The translations under genes were made by a program, and so were the position numbers. This document shows, in pieces, positions 7,982 to 16,319 of a stretch of 64,000 bases of DNA (position 1 is the stretch's first letter; each line of letters opens with the position of its first letter). The DNA is taken from contig CALFBH010000055.1 of NCBI GenBank assembly GCA_937951615.1, positions 1 to 64,000 on the forward strand, given 5' to 3'. The notes beneath the pieces were generated by a model. That model saw only the letters and a program-made list of their open reading frames with translations, made no database searches and was not told the DNA's origin. The DNA is from an uncultured Saprospiraceae bacterium (GTDB taxonomy: Bacteria; Bacteroidota; Bacteroidia; Chitinophagales; Saprospiraceae).

Positions 7982-9409
7982 ATGGCAAAGTTAAAAATAC
8001 GAGGCAAAGACCTCGAAAAGATAGGCTATCCCAGAGGTAGCAAAGTCGCAAGTATGGCGATTAATATAATGATGAAACACTATAAGCAGAACAATAAAGG
8101 TTTTGTGTTGAATTTATTAGAAAAAATAGCAAATACGCCAGAAGAATATAAGGGTGATCAGATTTTACGCGCTATTGCACGGGAGTTTATCGAGCCGGAA
8201 AAACCAGTTCTTGAACTCCTCAATGATGGCGATGAAATTCCACTGACACATCCATCACAAATACAGCATTATCAGACTTACGGCAGTAAAAATATTGGCA
8301 TCACTGCCCTGCAACAAATGGACGTGGCGATGCGCCTGCCCATTGTCTCAGGAGGTGCGCTGATGGCAGATGCTCACGCAGGCTACGGCTTGCCGATTGG
8401 TGGTGTGTTGGCTACTGAGAATGCGGTGATTCCTTATGGCGTTGGAATGGACATTGGCTGTCGAATGTGTTTGAGTATTTATCCGATGCCTGCGGACTAT
8501 ATTATGCAAAATCGGCATCAGCTCACGCTGGACCTGAAGGCGAATACCCGTTTTGGAAATCGGTCTTTTGACAAGCCCAATAGTTCTGCAATTTTAGATC
8601 GGGCAGAATTTAGGGACATCAAAACCGTTCGTCAGCTTAAAGACAAAGCCTGGGGTCAACTGGGAAGTTCTGGATCGGGCAATCATTTTGTAGAATTTGG
8701 AGTCGTGGAAATCACAGCGGCAGATAATGACTTAGGATTGGACATGAAGCAATATATGGCTGTTTTGTCGCACTCTGGTTCGCGTGGCTTGGGAGCAATG
8801 ATTGCGCAGACGTATACCAAAATCGCTAAGGAACTTTGTCGGCTGCCCAGAGAAGCGCAGCATTTGGCCTGGCTGAACTTGGATTCGGAAGCAGGCATGG
8901 AATACTGGCTAGCGATGAACCTGGCTGGTGATTATGCCTCTGCTTGTCATCACGACATTCATAAGCGATTGTCCGATGCACTAGGTGAACAGCCGATTGC
9001 AGTGGTCGAAAATCACCATAATTTTGCCTGGAAGGAGCAATTGCCGAATGGCAAAGAAGTGGTCGTACATCGTAAGGGCGCGACACCTGCCGGGAAGGGC
9101 GTTTTGGGTGTCATTCCTGGCTCTATGACTGCGCCGGGTTTTATTGTTCGTGGCAAAGGCAATCCATTGTCTCTCAACTCTGCATCGCATGGTGCAGGTC
9201 GGCAAATGTCCCGTACCAAAGCTAAAAACTCTTTCACTAAGAAGGCGATGAAAGAAGTACTCAGCAAAGCAGGTGTGCGACTCATTGGTGGCGGAATAGA
9301 TGAAATACCAATGGCGTATAAAGACATTGAGCAGGTCATGGCTGCTCAACTGGACTTGGTGGATGTTTTGGGTAAATTTTATCCTAAGATCGTGCGGATG
9401 GATAAGTAG
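7982..9409 (+). CDS. rtcB: RNA-splicing ligase RtcB
   Basis: GTP-dependent ligase joining RNA 2',3'-cyclic phosphate (or 3'-phosphate) and 5'-hydroxyl ends, used in RNA repair. The 475-residue protein has the metal-site segment GVGMDIGCRM near residue 155, GNHFVEF, LSHSGSRG, the VVHRKGATPA loop, and HGAGRQMSR near residue 403 containing the histidine that takes GMP. Length is slightly above the E. coli enzyme (408) with an N-terminal extension, as in many Bacteroidota. No RtcA or archease gene is adjacent. ATG 7982 follows an AACTTAAA-type repeat directly. Confidence 0.95.
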   Translation: MAKLKIRGKDLEKIGYPRGSKVASMAINIMMKHYKQNNKGFVLNLLEKIANTPEEYKGDQILRAIAREFIEPEKPVLELLNDGDEIPLTHPSQIQHYQTYGSKNIGITALQQMDVAMRLPIVSGGALMADAHAGYGLPIGGVLATENAVIPYGVGMDIGCRMCLSIYPMPADYIMQNRHQLTLDLKANTRFGNRSFDKPNSSAILDRAEFRDIKTVRQLKDKAWGQLGSSGSGNHFVEFGVVEITAADNDLGLDMKQYMAVLSHSGSRGLGAMIAQTYTKIAKELCRLPREAQHLAWLNLDSEAGMEYWLAMNLAGDYASACHHDIHKRLSDALGEQPIAVVENHHNFAWKEQLPNGKEVVVHRKGATPAGKGVLGVIPGSMTAPGFIVRGKGNPLSLNSASHGAGRQMSRTKAKNSFTKKAMKEVLSKAGVRLIGGGIDEIPMAYKDIEQVMAAQLDLVDVLGKFYPKIVRMDK

Positions 9410-9413
9410 GTGG

Positions 9414-9463
9414 AAACTCAGTATCAGTGGCAGTGGCAGTATCAGTAGCAGTGGCAGTATTTG
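9414..9463. repeat. CAGTGG/CAGTAT short-period repeat
   Basis: Imperfect hexamers (CAGTATCAGTGGCAGTGGCAG) just after rtcB. A weak relative, ACAGTAACAGTGGCAGTTTC, is at about 33464. No complementary arm is seen. Confidence 0.75.
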
Positions 9464-9672
9464 TGGGATGATTCTCCCGTATTTGTATCGGGATTAGGAG
9501 CTAGAGGCACGCGGACAAATTCAAAAAGGGAGAGCAGAAGTGGTGTTTTAGTCACTTTGTTTTCTCTTTTTTTATTTTTTTTCTGAAATTTTATGGATTT
9601 TTTGTGTTTTCACCCTCTTTATATATGGAAGCAATTTATAATCGACTTCTGTCAAAAAGAAACAATCAAATT

Positions 9673-10524
9673 ATGGCACAGGAATACGACAAAATTTTCA
9701 AGGAAAACATCGAACCATTGATTCTGTCTTTTGCTAAAAAACTACTGCACATTGATCCAGATACACTGGAAGAAATACCTGGTGATTTGCAATATACGAT
9801 TGAGCAAAAGACAGATTTTCTAAAAAAAGTCAATCAGCCGAATCCATTGGATAATTATGCTTTGCAAATAGAATTTCAATCGACTGACAGTCAGAAAATG
9901 CTCAAGCGATTACTGATTTATTATGGCTTTATATTTCGGGATCATGACATACCTGTTCGGCAGTATGTTTTCTACATTGGTGATAAGAAAAAGACCAATA
10001 TGGTCACCCAGTTGTTTCATCCTGATATATGGTTTCGCTATAAAGTTATCAGTCTTGCGAATGTGGATCACGAATTGTTCATTCACTCAGACCAGCCAGA
10101 AGAAGTACTGATTGCTATACTCTGCGATTTCAAAAACAAACCAGCAGAATGGATTATTGAAACGATATTAAAACGCCTAAAAAAATTAGAAAACGACGAA
10201 TTAGAACTCAGTCGCTACACGCGGCAGTTGGAAGTATTATCAAAACTTCGTAAATTACAAGAGATTACAATCAAAAAAATTGAAGCTATGCCAATCATTT
10301 ATGATTTAGAAACAGATATTCGATTCTTACAAGGGGTTGAAAAAGGAGTTGAGAAGGGCGCAAAACAAGAAATTGAAAAGCAGACCCATAAGCAACAGGA
10401 AGAGAATAAAGCTAAAATCATCAAGATGCTGAAAATTCGTCGCCTTTCTGTTGAAGAAATTGCTCATTGCATGGATGTCTCTATTGAGTACATTAATGAA
10501 CTTAAAAGACAGTTGGAAGACTGA
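9673..10524 (+). CDS. Rpn-type PD-(D/E)XK nuclease family protein
   Basis: A 283-residue protein resembling the Rpn (recombination-promoting nuclease/putative transposase, YhgA-like) family. The N-terminal ~140 residues carry the expected fold pattern, with YALQIEFQST matching the nuclease strand E-x-Q position, preceded by EQKTDF. A charged coiled-coil region (KGVEKGAKQEIEKQTHKQQEE) and a helix-turn-helix-like tail (LSVEEIAHCMDVSIEYINELKRQL) follow. ATG 9673 (MAQEYDKIFKENIEPL) is chosen because family members start there; an upstream in-frame ATG exists at 9604. A copy of the tail cassette lies immediately downstream. Confidence 0.8.
   Translation: MAQEYDKIFKENIEPLILSFAKKLLHIDPDTLEEIPGDLQYTIEQKTDFLKKVNQPNPLDNYALQIEFQSTDSQKMLKRLLIYYGFIFRDHDIPVRQYVFYIGDKKKTNMVTQLFHPDIWFRYKVISLANVDHELFIHSDQPEEVLIAILCDFKNKPAEWIIETILKRLKKLENDELELSRYTRQLEVLSKLRKLQEITIKKIEAMPIIYDLETDIRFLQGVEKGVEKGAKQEIEKQTHKQQEENKAKIIKMLKIRRLSVEEIAHCMDVSIEYINELKRQLED
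10275..10434 (+). repeat. 160-bp direct repeat, first copy (within Rpn tail)
   Basis: Nearly identical to 10532-10691 (offset 257 bp). It starts AAAAATTGAAGCTATGCC and ends at GATGCTGAAA, after which the two copies diverge sharply at nucleotide level while still encoding related helix-turn-helix-like tails. Confidence 0.9.
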
Positions 10525-10531
10525 CTTCATT

Positions 10532-10691
10532 AAAAATTGAAGCTATGCCAATCATTTATGACTTAGAAACAGATATTCGATTCTTGCAAGGGGTTGAAAA
10601 AGGAGTTGAGAAGGGCGCAAAACAAGAAATTGAAAAGCAGACCCATAAGCAACAGGAAGAGAATAAAGCTAAAATCATCAAGATGCTGAAA
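10532..10691 (+). repeat. 160-bp direct repeat, second copy
   Basis: Partner of 10275-10434; encodes the N-terminal part of the orphan tail cassette. Confidence 0.9.
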
Positions 10692-10781
10692 GATGATACA
10701 TTATCCACTGAAAAAATAGCAACTTATATGGATGTGTCTATAGAATACGTTAATGAAATCAAAAAGCAATTGAAAGACTAA
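10545..10781 (+). CDS. orphan C-terminal cassette of the Rpn-type protein
   Basis: A 78-residue frame encoding only MPIIYDLETDIRFLQG onward, the coiled coil and an alternative tail (LSTEKIATYMDVSIEYVNEIKKQL). The first 49 residues are the same as residues from about 207 of the upstream gene; the last ~29 are only related. It may be a silent tail cassette for recombination with the full gene, or a small separate protein. Rpn-family genes are known to encode short C-terminal products in E. coli, so translation is plausible. The stop lies nine bases before the 3' end of recR on the opposite strand. Confidence 0.6.
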   Translation: MPIIYDLETDIRFLQGVEKGVEKGAKQEIEKQTHKQQEENKAKIIKMLKDDTLSTEKIATYMDVSIEYVNEIKKQLKD

Positions 10782-10790
10782 TCAGCCTGC

Positions 10791-11396
10791 CTACTCTTCG
10801 TATAATCGCCTTGCAGCAATAGAGCGACCAAGCGTCAGTTCATCTGCATATTCCAGTTCGCCGCCAAAAGAAATGCCTCGTGCGAGGGTAGTCACCTTCA
10901 CATCAAAAGCTTCCAATTGCTTGGACAAATAGAAAATAGTCGTGTCGCCGTCGATTGTCGGGCTGATCGCCATGATAATTTCTTTCGATGTGCCTGCCTT
11001 TACTCGATCCATTAAAGATTCAATATTCAAATCTCCTGGTCCAACACCTTCTATTGGCGAAATAACACCACCCAGAACATGAAACAAGCCACGATATTGA
11101 TTGGTATTTTCGATGGCCATAATATCCCGAATACTTTCTACTACACAAATCACAGACTGATCGCGGGCAGTGTTGCTACAAATAGAACAAACTACCGTAT
11201 CCGATATATTATTGCAAGTCGCGCAGAACTGAATTTCTTTGCGCATCTTCAAGACAGGTTCGCAAAGACCTTCAGAAATCTCTGGTGGCATACTCAGCAG
11301 ATGCAACGTCAGACGCAGGGCAGTTTTTTTACCGATGCCCGGCAAAGACGCAAAAGCATTGACCGAGTCTTCTATCAGTTTTGATGAAAAATTCAT
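10791..11396 (-). CDS. recR: recombination mediator RecR
   Basis: Works with RecO (and RecF) to load RecA on gapped DNA. The 201-residue protein has the helix-hairpin-helix LPGIGKKTALRL near residues 18-29, a four-cysteine zinc module (CATC...CSIC, residues ~58-74), a TOPRIM domain beginning VICVVES with DGDTT near residue 150, and the Walker-like end ARGISFGGELEYADELTLGRS typical of RecR. It is convergent with the Rpn tail cassette and monocistronic here. Confidence 0.96.
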   Translation of the reverse strand: MNFSSKLIEDSVNAFASLPGIGKKTALRLTLHLLSMPPEISEGLCEPVLKMRKEIQFCATCNNISDTVVCSICSNTARDQSVICVVESIRDIMAIENTNQYRGLFHVLGGVISPIEGVGPGDLNIESLMDRVKAGTSKEIIMAISPTIDGDTTIFYLSKQLEAFDVKVTTLARGISFGGELEYADELTLGRSIAARRLYEE

Positions 11397-12014
11397 AGAG
11401 CGACAAAATTACGGATTATTAACAGCAATAACAACAAGACATAAACCCTTTCCATTTGTGACAGCTTAGAGCATCTTATCCTAAATCTATTGTTCATCTA
11501 CACTTAGCCCACATTTTGCTTCACACATTATCCGCAGCATTCATTTAAAATATAATCAATATTAGCTTAAACCAAGAGAACTTCTTTGATACACGCAGAT
11601 GATGTTTTTTTATTCTTACATTTCAAAAAACATAATGTTAATAACTTTTCACAGGCTGAAAAAAATCGCAAAATATTGGAAATTAATGATTTACATTTTC
11701 TTACAAAAAGCACTGGTTCAAGTGTGGGTCTTCTGCCGTTAAACAACCAATACATTTAACCTGCATAAAATCTGTATTTATTTAATAATCAGATTCTTAC
11801 AAAGAAACACAAAATCAACAAAGACTTACATTACATACTAGGAAATTCAAAAAAAAATGTCAGTGGAGTGCTAGATTATCAAAAGTTTTTCCCTACATTG
11901 GTCTTCCTGATTGAGTTGAGCTAATTTTCAACAATTCGTTCTATTAGCCTTTCATTACTAAAAGAGAACGACAATTAGTTCTAATTCGTGACGTAATAAT
12001 ACTTATCTATCATA
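11397..12014. other. 618-bp AT-rich divergent intergenic region
   Basis: Lies between the starts of recR (minus) and the phosphoesterase (plus). I see no convincing gene, palindrome or repeat of the families found elsewhere. It must contain promoters for both genes, but no clear TTG/TAnnTTTG pair was identified. Confidence 0.4.
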
Positions 12015-12941
12015 ATGGGACAAAACAGAAGGACATTTTTGAAAACTGCCAGCAATAGTGCATTGCTTATTGGTGCTGGTATGTTCCCATTAATGTCTTT
12101 TGCAAAACCCGAACTCATTAAGCTGACCATTCTTCACACCAATGATGTACATAGCCGAATCGAACCCTTCCCGATGGATGGCGGACGTTTGCAAGGACTT
12201 GGTGGTGTAGCACGTCGAGCAAAGCTGATTGAGCAAATTAGAAAAGAAGAAAAAAACGTCCTTTTATTAGATGCAGGCGATATTTTTCAAGGCACACCTT
12301 ACTTTAACTATTTTGGCGGTGAACTGGAATTTAAGTTGATGAGCGAAATGAAATACGATGTGGCAACCATCGGCAACCACGATTTTGATGGCGGACTGGA
12401 AGGTTTGCACAAACAAATGCCGCATGCTGCCTTTTCTTTTGTCAGTGCCAACTACGATTTCTCAGATACATTGATGCATGATTTGGTCAAACCTTACAAA
12501 ATCATCAAAAAAGATGGTCTGAAAATTGGCATATTCGGACTTGGTATCGAATTGACCGGATTGGTACCTAAAAATCTATCCGGCAATACACAATACCTCG
12601 ACCCCATTAGCAAAGCGAATGAATACGCTGCTATTTTGAAAAATGATGAAAAATGTGATTATGTGATTTGCCTGTCGCACCTTGGCTATAAATACGATGA
12701 TGAACCCGGCAAAGTAAGCGATGTAGTATTATCACAAAACACAAGACATATAGACCTGATTATTGGCGGACACACGCACACCTTTATGGATAAACCCGAC
12801 GTTCGGAGAAATCTGGACGACAAAGAAGTGCAGGTAACGCAAGCAGGTTGGGCAGGCATCTTACTCGGCAGATTGGATGTCTATTTTGAAAGAAATAATA
12901 AACGCAAATGTGTTATTTGCAAAAATGAGATGGTTGGTTAA
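12015..12941 (+). CDS. secreted 5'-nucleotidase/metallophosphatase (UshA N-terminal domain type)
   Basis: A 308-residue calcineurin-like phosphoesterase exported by a twin-arginine-like signal (RRTFLKTASNSALLIGAGMF, residues 5-24). The five metal motifs are present: HTNDVHS, LDAGDIFQG, GNHDFDGG, LSHLGY and GGHTHTF. It lacks the C-terminal substrate-binding domain of full UshA (~550 residues), so it is a one-domain form; in other Bacteroidota a separate gene often supplies the C-terminal domain, but none is adjacent here. Likely hydrolyses nucleotides or other phosphoesters in the periplasm. Confidence 0.88.
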   Translation: MGQNRRTFLKTASNSALLIGAGMFPLMSFAKPELIKLTILHTNDVHSRIEPFPMDGGRLQGLGGVARRAKLIEQIRKEEKNVLLLDAGDIFQGTPYFNYFGGELEFKLMSEMKYDVATIGNHDFDGGLEGLHKQMPHAAFSFVSANYDFSDTLMHDLVKPYKIIKKDGLKIGIFGLGIELTGLVPKNLSGNTQYLDPISKANEYAAILKNDEKCDYVICLSHLGYKYDDEPGKVSDVVLSQNTRHIDLIIGGHTHTFMDKPDVRRNLDDKEVQVTQAGWAGILLGRLDVYFERNNKRKCVICKNEMVG

Positions 12942-12947
12942 TAGTAA

Positions 12948-13072
12948 TTTGTAATTAGTTGATTGGTGATTAGTTTGATAAACTATTTAACATTAACCAA
13001 TTGATTATCGACTAATTACAATTTAACATTAATCGTTTCCGCTCTAAAAGGAATTCTCGCGCATTCCTTTAG
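12948..13072. repeat. octamer-type repeat followed by hairpin
   Basis: 12948-13030 has TAATTAGTTGATTGGTGATTAG followed after a spacer by the complementary AACCAATTGATTATCGACTAA. At 13044-13072 CTAAAAGGAAT pairs with ATTCCTTTAG across TCTCGCGC and is followed by TTTTC, a possible terminator for the phosphoesterase gene. Confidence 0.6.
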
Positions 13073-13145
13073 TTTTCTGCCAAACATGAGACGCAAGTCT
13101 CGTTTACTGAACCTTATTCAAAAACCCGTGTAACGAACTGATTTT

Positions 13146-14570
13146 ATGTTAAAAACGATGATAGATCATAATACTATCTGGCAGCGTTGTCTCCAAACCA
13201 TTCGTAAACAAGTCAATGCGCAGAGTTTCAGGACTTGGTTTGAACCTATTCAGCCCGTAGCCGTCAATGAAAATATATTGACGATTCTGGTGCCGAATAA
13301 GTTTTTCTACGAATGGCTGGAAGAGAATTATGTCTCTCTGCTGCGTAATGCCTTACGCCAGGAGTTAGGTGAAAAAGCCCAATTGGAATACCAAATCATG
13401 ATGAACAAGGCAGGACAAATGACGCAAAAAGCCCGTCGTCCGTCCTCTGTGAGTCCTGAAGACAATACGATTACCGTACAAAAAGAGGCGATCAAAAACC
13501 CTTTTGTCATTCCAGGCATCAAGAAAATAAAAATTGCTTCTCAACTCAACCCCACTTACACCTTTGAAAATTATATCGAAGGCGATTGCAATCGCCTGGC
13601 GCGTTCTGCTGGAATGGCTGTGGCCAAAAAACCAGGTGGCACTGCCTTCAATCCATTATTTATTTTTGGAAAAGTCGGACTGGGCAAAACTCACCTTGCT
13701 CACGCCATTGGCAATGAAGTCAAAACCAAATTTCCAGGCAAGACCTTATTATATGTCTCTTCCGAGAAATTTACAAACCAGTTTATCGAATCGCTGAAAA
13801 ATAATGCGGTCAATGATTTTGTCAACTTCTATCAGTTGATTGATGTACTGGTGATTGACGACATTCAGTTTCTAGCCAATAAACAGAAAACACAAGACAT
13901 ATTTTTCCATATTTTCAATCAACTCCACCAAAACGGCAAACAACTCGTACTGACTTCCGACCGCCCACCAAAAGACCTGGACGGCATGGAAGAACGACTG
14001 ATTTCCAGATTCAAATGGGGTTTATCTGCCGATTTACAGGCACCCGATTTTGAAACGCGTCGTGCCATTGTAGAAAGCAAAATGTCGGATGAAGGCTATC
14101 AGCTACCCGACGATGTGTCCGAGTTTATAGCCTATAACATCAAGAGTAATATTCGTGAGCTGGAAGGTGTACTGGTGTCGCTGGTTGCCCAGTCGTCCCT
14201 CAATCGCCGCGAAGTAGATATAGAATTGGCAAAAGAAGTCATCAAGAATTTTGTATCCGAAATTTCTAAAGAGATTACAGTCGAGTTTATACAAAAAATG
14301 GTCGCAGAGCATTACGACCTCAATGTAGAAAAGCTGAAAGGCAAAACGCGCAAGCGTTCTATTGTCATCGCTCGTCAGCTTTCTATGTACCTTGCCAAGA
14401 ACATGACGAATAAATCCCTCAAGGTCATTGGCGATAATTTTGGTGGACGCGACCACAGCACGGTCATCTATTCCTGCAAAGCCGTAGGCGATTTGTTAGA
14501 CACTGATGATATTTTCAAAAACGTGGTGCAGGAGTTAGAGAAAAAAATTAAGATGAGTGTGTATGATTGA
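13146..14570 (+). CDS. dnaA: chromosomal replication initiator DnaA
   Basis: Binds DnaA boxes and opens the replication origin. Domain I begins IWQRCLQTIRKQV; the AAA+ domain has Walker A GKVGLGKTH near residues 175-183 and Walker B VLVIDDIQFL near 237; domain IV ends with the DNA-binding signature GGRDHSTVIYSCKAV. Length 474 residues is normal. ATG 13146 and ATG 13161 are both possible starts. Unusually, dnaN or recF is not next to it, and I see no cluster of DnaA boxes in the flanks, so the origin is probably elsewhere. Confidence 0.96.
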   Translation: MLKTMIDHNTIWQRCLQTIRKQVNAQSFRTWFEPIQPVAVNENILTILVPNKFFYEWLEENYVSLLRNALRQELGEKAQLEYQIMMNKAGQMTQKARRPSSVSPEDNTITVQKEAIKNPFVIPGIKKIKIASQLNPTYTFENYIEGDCNRLARSAGMAVAKKPGGTAFNPLFIFGKVGLGKTHLAHAIGNEVKTKFPGKTLLYVSSEKFTNQFIESLKNNAVNDFVNFYQLIDVLVIDDIQFLANKQKTQDIFFHIFNQLHQNGKQLVLTSDRPPKDLDGMEERLISRFKWGLSADLQAPDFETRRAIVESKMSDEGYQLPDDVSEFIAYNIKSNIRELEGVLVSLVAQSSLNRREVDIELAKEVIKNFVSEISKEITVEFIQKMVAEHYDLNVEKLKGKTRKRSIVIARQLSMYLAKNMTNKSLKVIGDNFGGRDHSTVIYSCKAVGDLLDTDDIFKNVVQELEKKIKMSVYD

Positions 14571-14574
14571 CAAA

Positions 14575-14650
14575 TAGTTGGTTTCGACTCCGCTCAACCA
14601 ACTGTATGATTGAACAAATTAGAAGTCATAGCACTGAGCGAAGTCGAAAT
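14575..14650. repeat. CCGCTCAA-type inverted repeat, copy 2
   Basis: TAGTTGGTTTCGACTCCGCTCAACC is followed by CACTGAGCGAAGTCGAAAT, so TTTCGACT(CC)GCTCA pairs with TGAGCGAAGTCGAAA. It relates to 5909-5992 and sits five bases after dnaA, where it could act as a terminator-like hairpin. Confidence 0.75.
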
Positions 14651-14695
14651 GAACTTTTTTCTTTTATTTTTCGTTTAAAAAAGTGCATTTATTAT

Positions 14696-14724
14696 TTGTA
14701 ATATCGGTAAAGTTCTTAACTTTG
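14696..14724 (+). promoter_or_regulatory. Bacteroidota-type promoter for tRNA-Ser
   Basis: TTG at 14696-14698, 18-nt spacer, TAACTTTG at 14717-14724 (consensus TAnnTTTG). The tRNA begins 11 bases later. Confidence 0.75.
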
Positions 14725-14735
14725 CCGTCCCAATC

Positions 14736-14824
14736 GGAGAGATGGGTGAGTGGCTGAAACCACTGGTTTGCTAAATCAGCGTGCTTGGAAACAGGTACCG
14801 CGGGTTCGAATCCCGCTCTCTCCG
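14736..14824 (+). tRNA. tRNA-Ser (GCU)
   Basis: Acceptor stem GGAGAGA/TCTCTCC with discriminator G. The anticodon stem CTGGT/ATCAG encloses TTGCTAA, anticodon GCT at 14770-14772. A long variable arm (GTGCTTGGAAACAGGTAC) is typical of tRNA-Ser, and GGTTCGAATC forms the T loop. No CCA is encoded. Confidence 0.97.
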
Positions 14825-14825
14825 C

Positions 14826-14892
14826 ATTTTTAGTGATTAGTTGATTGAGTGGCTGGTGATTAATTTTTGTGCTTTTGCTCCGCAAAAGCCCC
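14826..14892. repeat. half octamer-core element between two tRNAs
   Basis: TTAGTGATTAGTTGATTGAGTGGCTGGTGATTAA words, then the core GCTTTTGCTCCGCAAAAGC (14870-14888). No second arm: the tRNA-Pro follows after 40 bases. Confidence 0.75.
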
Positions 14893-14929
14893 TTAATTGC
14901 TGTACACTTTTTATTAAATTAACCACATT

Positions 14930-15004
14930 CGGGGCGTGGCGCAGTCCGGTTAGCGCACCTGCTTTGGGAGCAGGGGGCCGCAGGTTCGAATCCTGCCGCC
15001 CCGA
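14930..15004 (+). tRNA. tRNA-Pro (UGG)
   Basis: Acceptor stem CGGGGCG/CGCCCCG with discriminator A. The anticodon arm CCTGC-TTTGGGA-GCAGG gives anticodon TGG. D loop and T arm (AGGTTCGAATCCT) are canonical. The accessory segment 15.2-18.8 kb starts just downstream. Confidence 0.97.
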
Positions 15005-15014
15005 CTTCATTATC

Positions 15015-15051
15015 AAGCACTTACGACAAATATGTTGTAAGTGCTTTTTTT
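15015..15051 (+). terminator. intrinsic terminator after tRNA-Pro
   Basis: AAGCACTTACGACA pairs with (T)GTTGTAAGTGCTT and runs into seven T. Strong rho-independent terminator for the tRNA transcript. Confidence 0.9.
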
Positions 15052-15162
15052 ATTTGCATACTATTTGCATAAAACGAAGGCCTATTTCGTCTCTTACCTG
15101 CATACAACATAAACACGGGGCAACCCTGCTCCGCTTTCATTCACTCCCAACCTTTGAAAATT

Positions 15163-15288
15163 ATGGCTAAATCAAAACGTTGTTCAGCAAGTGGAGAGGA
15201 TGCGAAGTTTGGAGTATTGCAAATACTGACGCAGTTTTTGCCAACGGAGCAGCAAGGGGTCACGGGCTTTGAGAAAACGCAATCCTGA
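15163..15288 (+). pseudogene. truncated copy of the small-protein gene at 17894-18169
   Basis: A 41-codon frame starting ATG GCT AAA encodes CSASGEDAKFGVLQILTQFL and GVTGF, matching the C-terminal half of the 91-residue protein at 17894. Nucleotide identity over ~100 bp is roughly 80-85% by eye. The N-terminal half is missing. With the intact copy it brackets ~3 kb of accessory DNA next to tRNA-Pro. Confidence 0.75.
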
Positions 15289-15311
15289 ACATCAGTAAAA
15301 GATTAGACAGC

Positions 15312-15348
15312 AAAACGGGCTTTACTTATTTTTAGTAAAGCCCGTTTT
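15312..15348. terminator. bidirectional intrinsic terminator
   Basis: AAAACGGGCTTTACT pairs with AGTAAAGCCCGTTTT across a T-rich loop, with T runs on both strands. It serves the truncated gene (plus) and the lipoprotein gene (minus, stop at 15371). Confidence 0.9.
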
Positions 15349-15370
15349 ATTTTTCAGTCTTGCACTATCG

Positions 15371-16255
15371 CTAATATCTTTTTAACAATACATAATCATT
15401 ATCAAAATCTTCAATCTTTAACACTTGTTTTGGGGTACAACTTAGTTTACGATATTCAATTTCTGGATTTCCAATTGCTTTTCTCTGTCTGTAAAAGCAC
15501 CCTCGTTTTTTCAATACTATATATATAGACTTGCCCTCTAATTCATCGTTAGATACTTGTAATCCTAAATTAAAAGGTATTGTTTTTGAATGGGAAAAAT
15601 CATTTCCATAATCTGCATAATTGCCAAGATATGAACCATAGTCTTTCCATCTTCTAAACTCATACTGAAGCGTACCCAATAAATTTAGTTCTCCGTTATC
15701 CATCTGATATACTAATACAGGAGGTAATTGAGGGTCGTTTGATTCAGAAGAAATAGAAACCCTTGCCAAAACATGATTTTTCCCCCTTTCTGCATCCCTT
15801 AGCATGTATCTATCACCATAGGTATCAAAAGTCCATCTTTTGCCTTTCCAAATTTTCTCAAATTTCAAAGTTATTTCTCCATACTTTACCGTCGAAGATG
15901 GTGTAAGTATTTTGTATCCTAATGTTTTTTTCCTTTCTGCTTCTTTTTTCTTGTCCTCTATTATTTTGTCAATTTTTGCAACTTCTTTCATGGCATTTTT
16001 TGCATCTCCTGTACCATTGAAATCATCTACAATACCCTGAAATTCATTTTTAGCACCTTGTAAGTCGTTTTCAGCTAATAATTTTTTTGCTCTTATTAGT
16101 CTTTGTTCAGGGGTGTTTTTAATGTCTGCTAACTCTTTAGAGCAATTAACTAATTCTTGCTTAACCGAATCAAGCTCTTTTTGTAATTCGGGATTAGAAC
16201 AGCCAATAATTAAAAAGCTAATTAGCAAGAAAGGTAGTTTTGAAATTTTGTTCAT
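15371..16255 (-). CDS. lipoprotein with N-terminal coiled coil
   Basis: A 294-residue protein with a lipoprotein signal (hydrophobic LLISFLIIGC, Cys at ~19), then a heptad-like helix (ELQKELDSVKQELVNCSKEL) and a short TPR-like helical stretch (RAKKLLAENDLQGAKNEFQ) to ~residue 110. The C-terminal ~180 residues look beta-rich and contain YGEITLKFEKIWKGK; the overall theme (outer surface of a lipoprotein) resembles DUF4352-like domains, but I cannot assign it. It is AT-richer than the core genes and lies in the accessory segment. Confidence 0.75.
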   Translation of the reverse strand: MNKISKLPFLLISFLIIGCSNPELQKELDSVKQELVNCSKELADIKNTPEQRLIRAKKLLAENDLQGAKNEFQGIVDDFNGTGDAKNAMKEVAKIDKIIEDKKKEAERKKTLGYKILTPSSTVKYGEITLKFEKIWKGKRWTFDTYGDRYMLRDAERGKNHVLARVSISSESNDPQLPPVLVYQMDNGELNLLGTLQYEFRRWKDYGSYLGNYADYGNDFSHSKTIPFNLGLQVSNDELEGKSIYIVLKKRGCFYRQRKAIGNPEIEYRKLSCTPKQVLKIEDFDNDYVLLKRY

Positions 16256-16319
16256 TTTTCGTTTTTGTATTGGTTAAAAATAATGGTTGGTGTCATTTGC
16301 GTTATCATCAAATATAATT

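Noticed and set aside
11567-11755. 62-codon minus-strand frame in the recR upstream region
   Set aside because: No start context, no similarity that I recognise and composition like the AT-rich intergenic DNA around it.
12942-13145. Replication origin next to dnaA
   Set aside because: I found no cluster of TTATCCACA-like boxes or an AT-rich unwinding element beyond normal base composition; only short hairpins are visible.
15014-15060. Attachment site of an integrated element at tRNA-Pro
   Set aside because: No second copy of the tRNA 3' end and no integrase gene were seen in the window, so integration at this tRNA is not supported.
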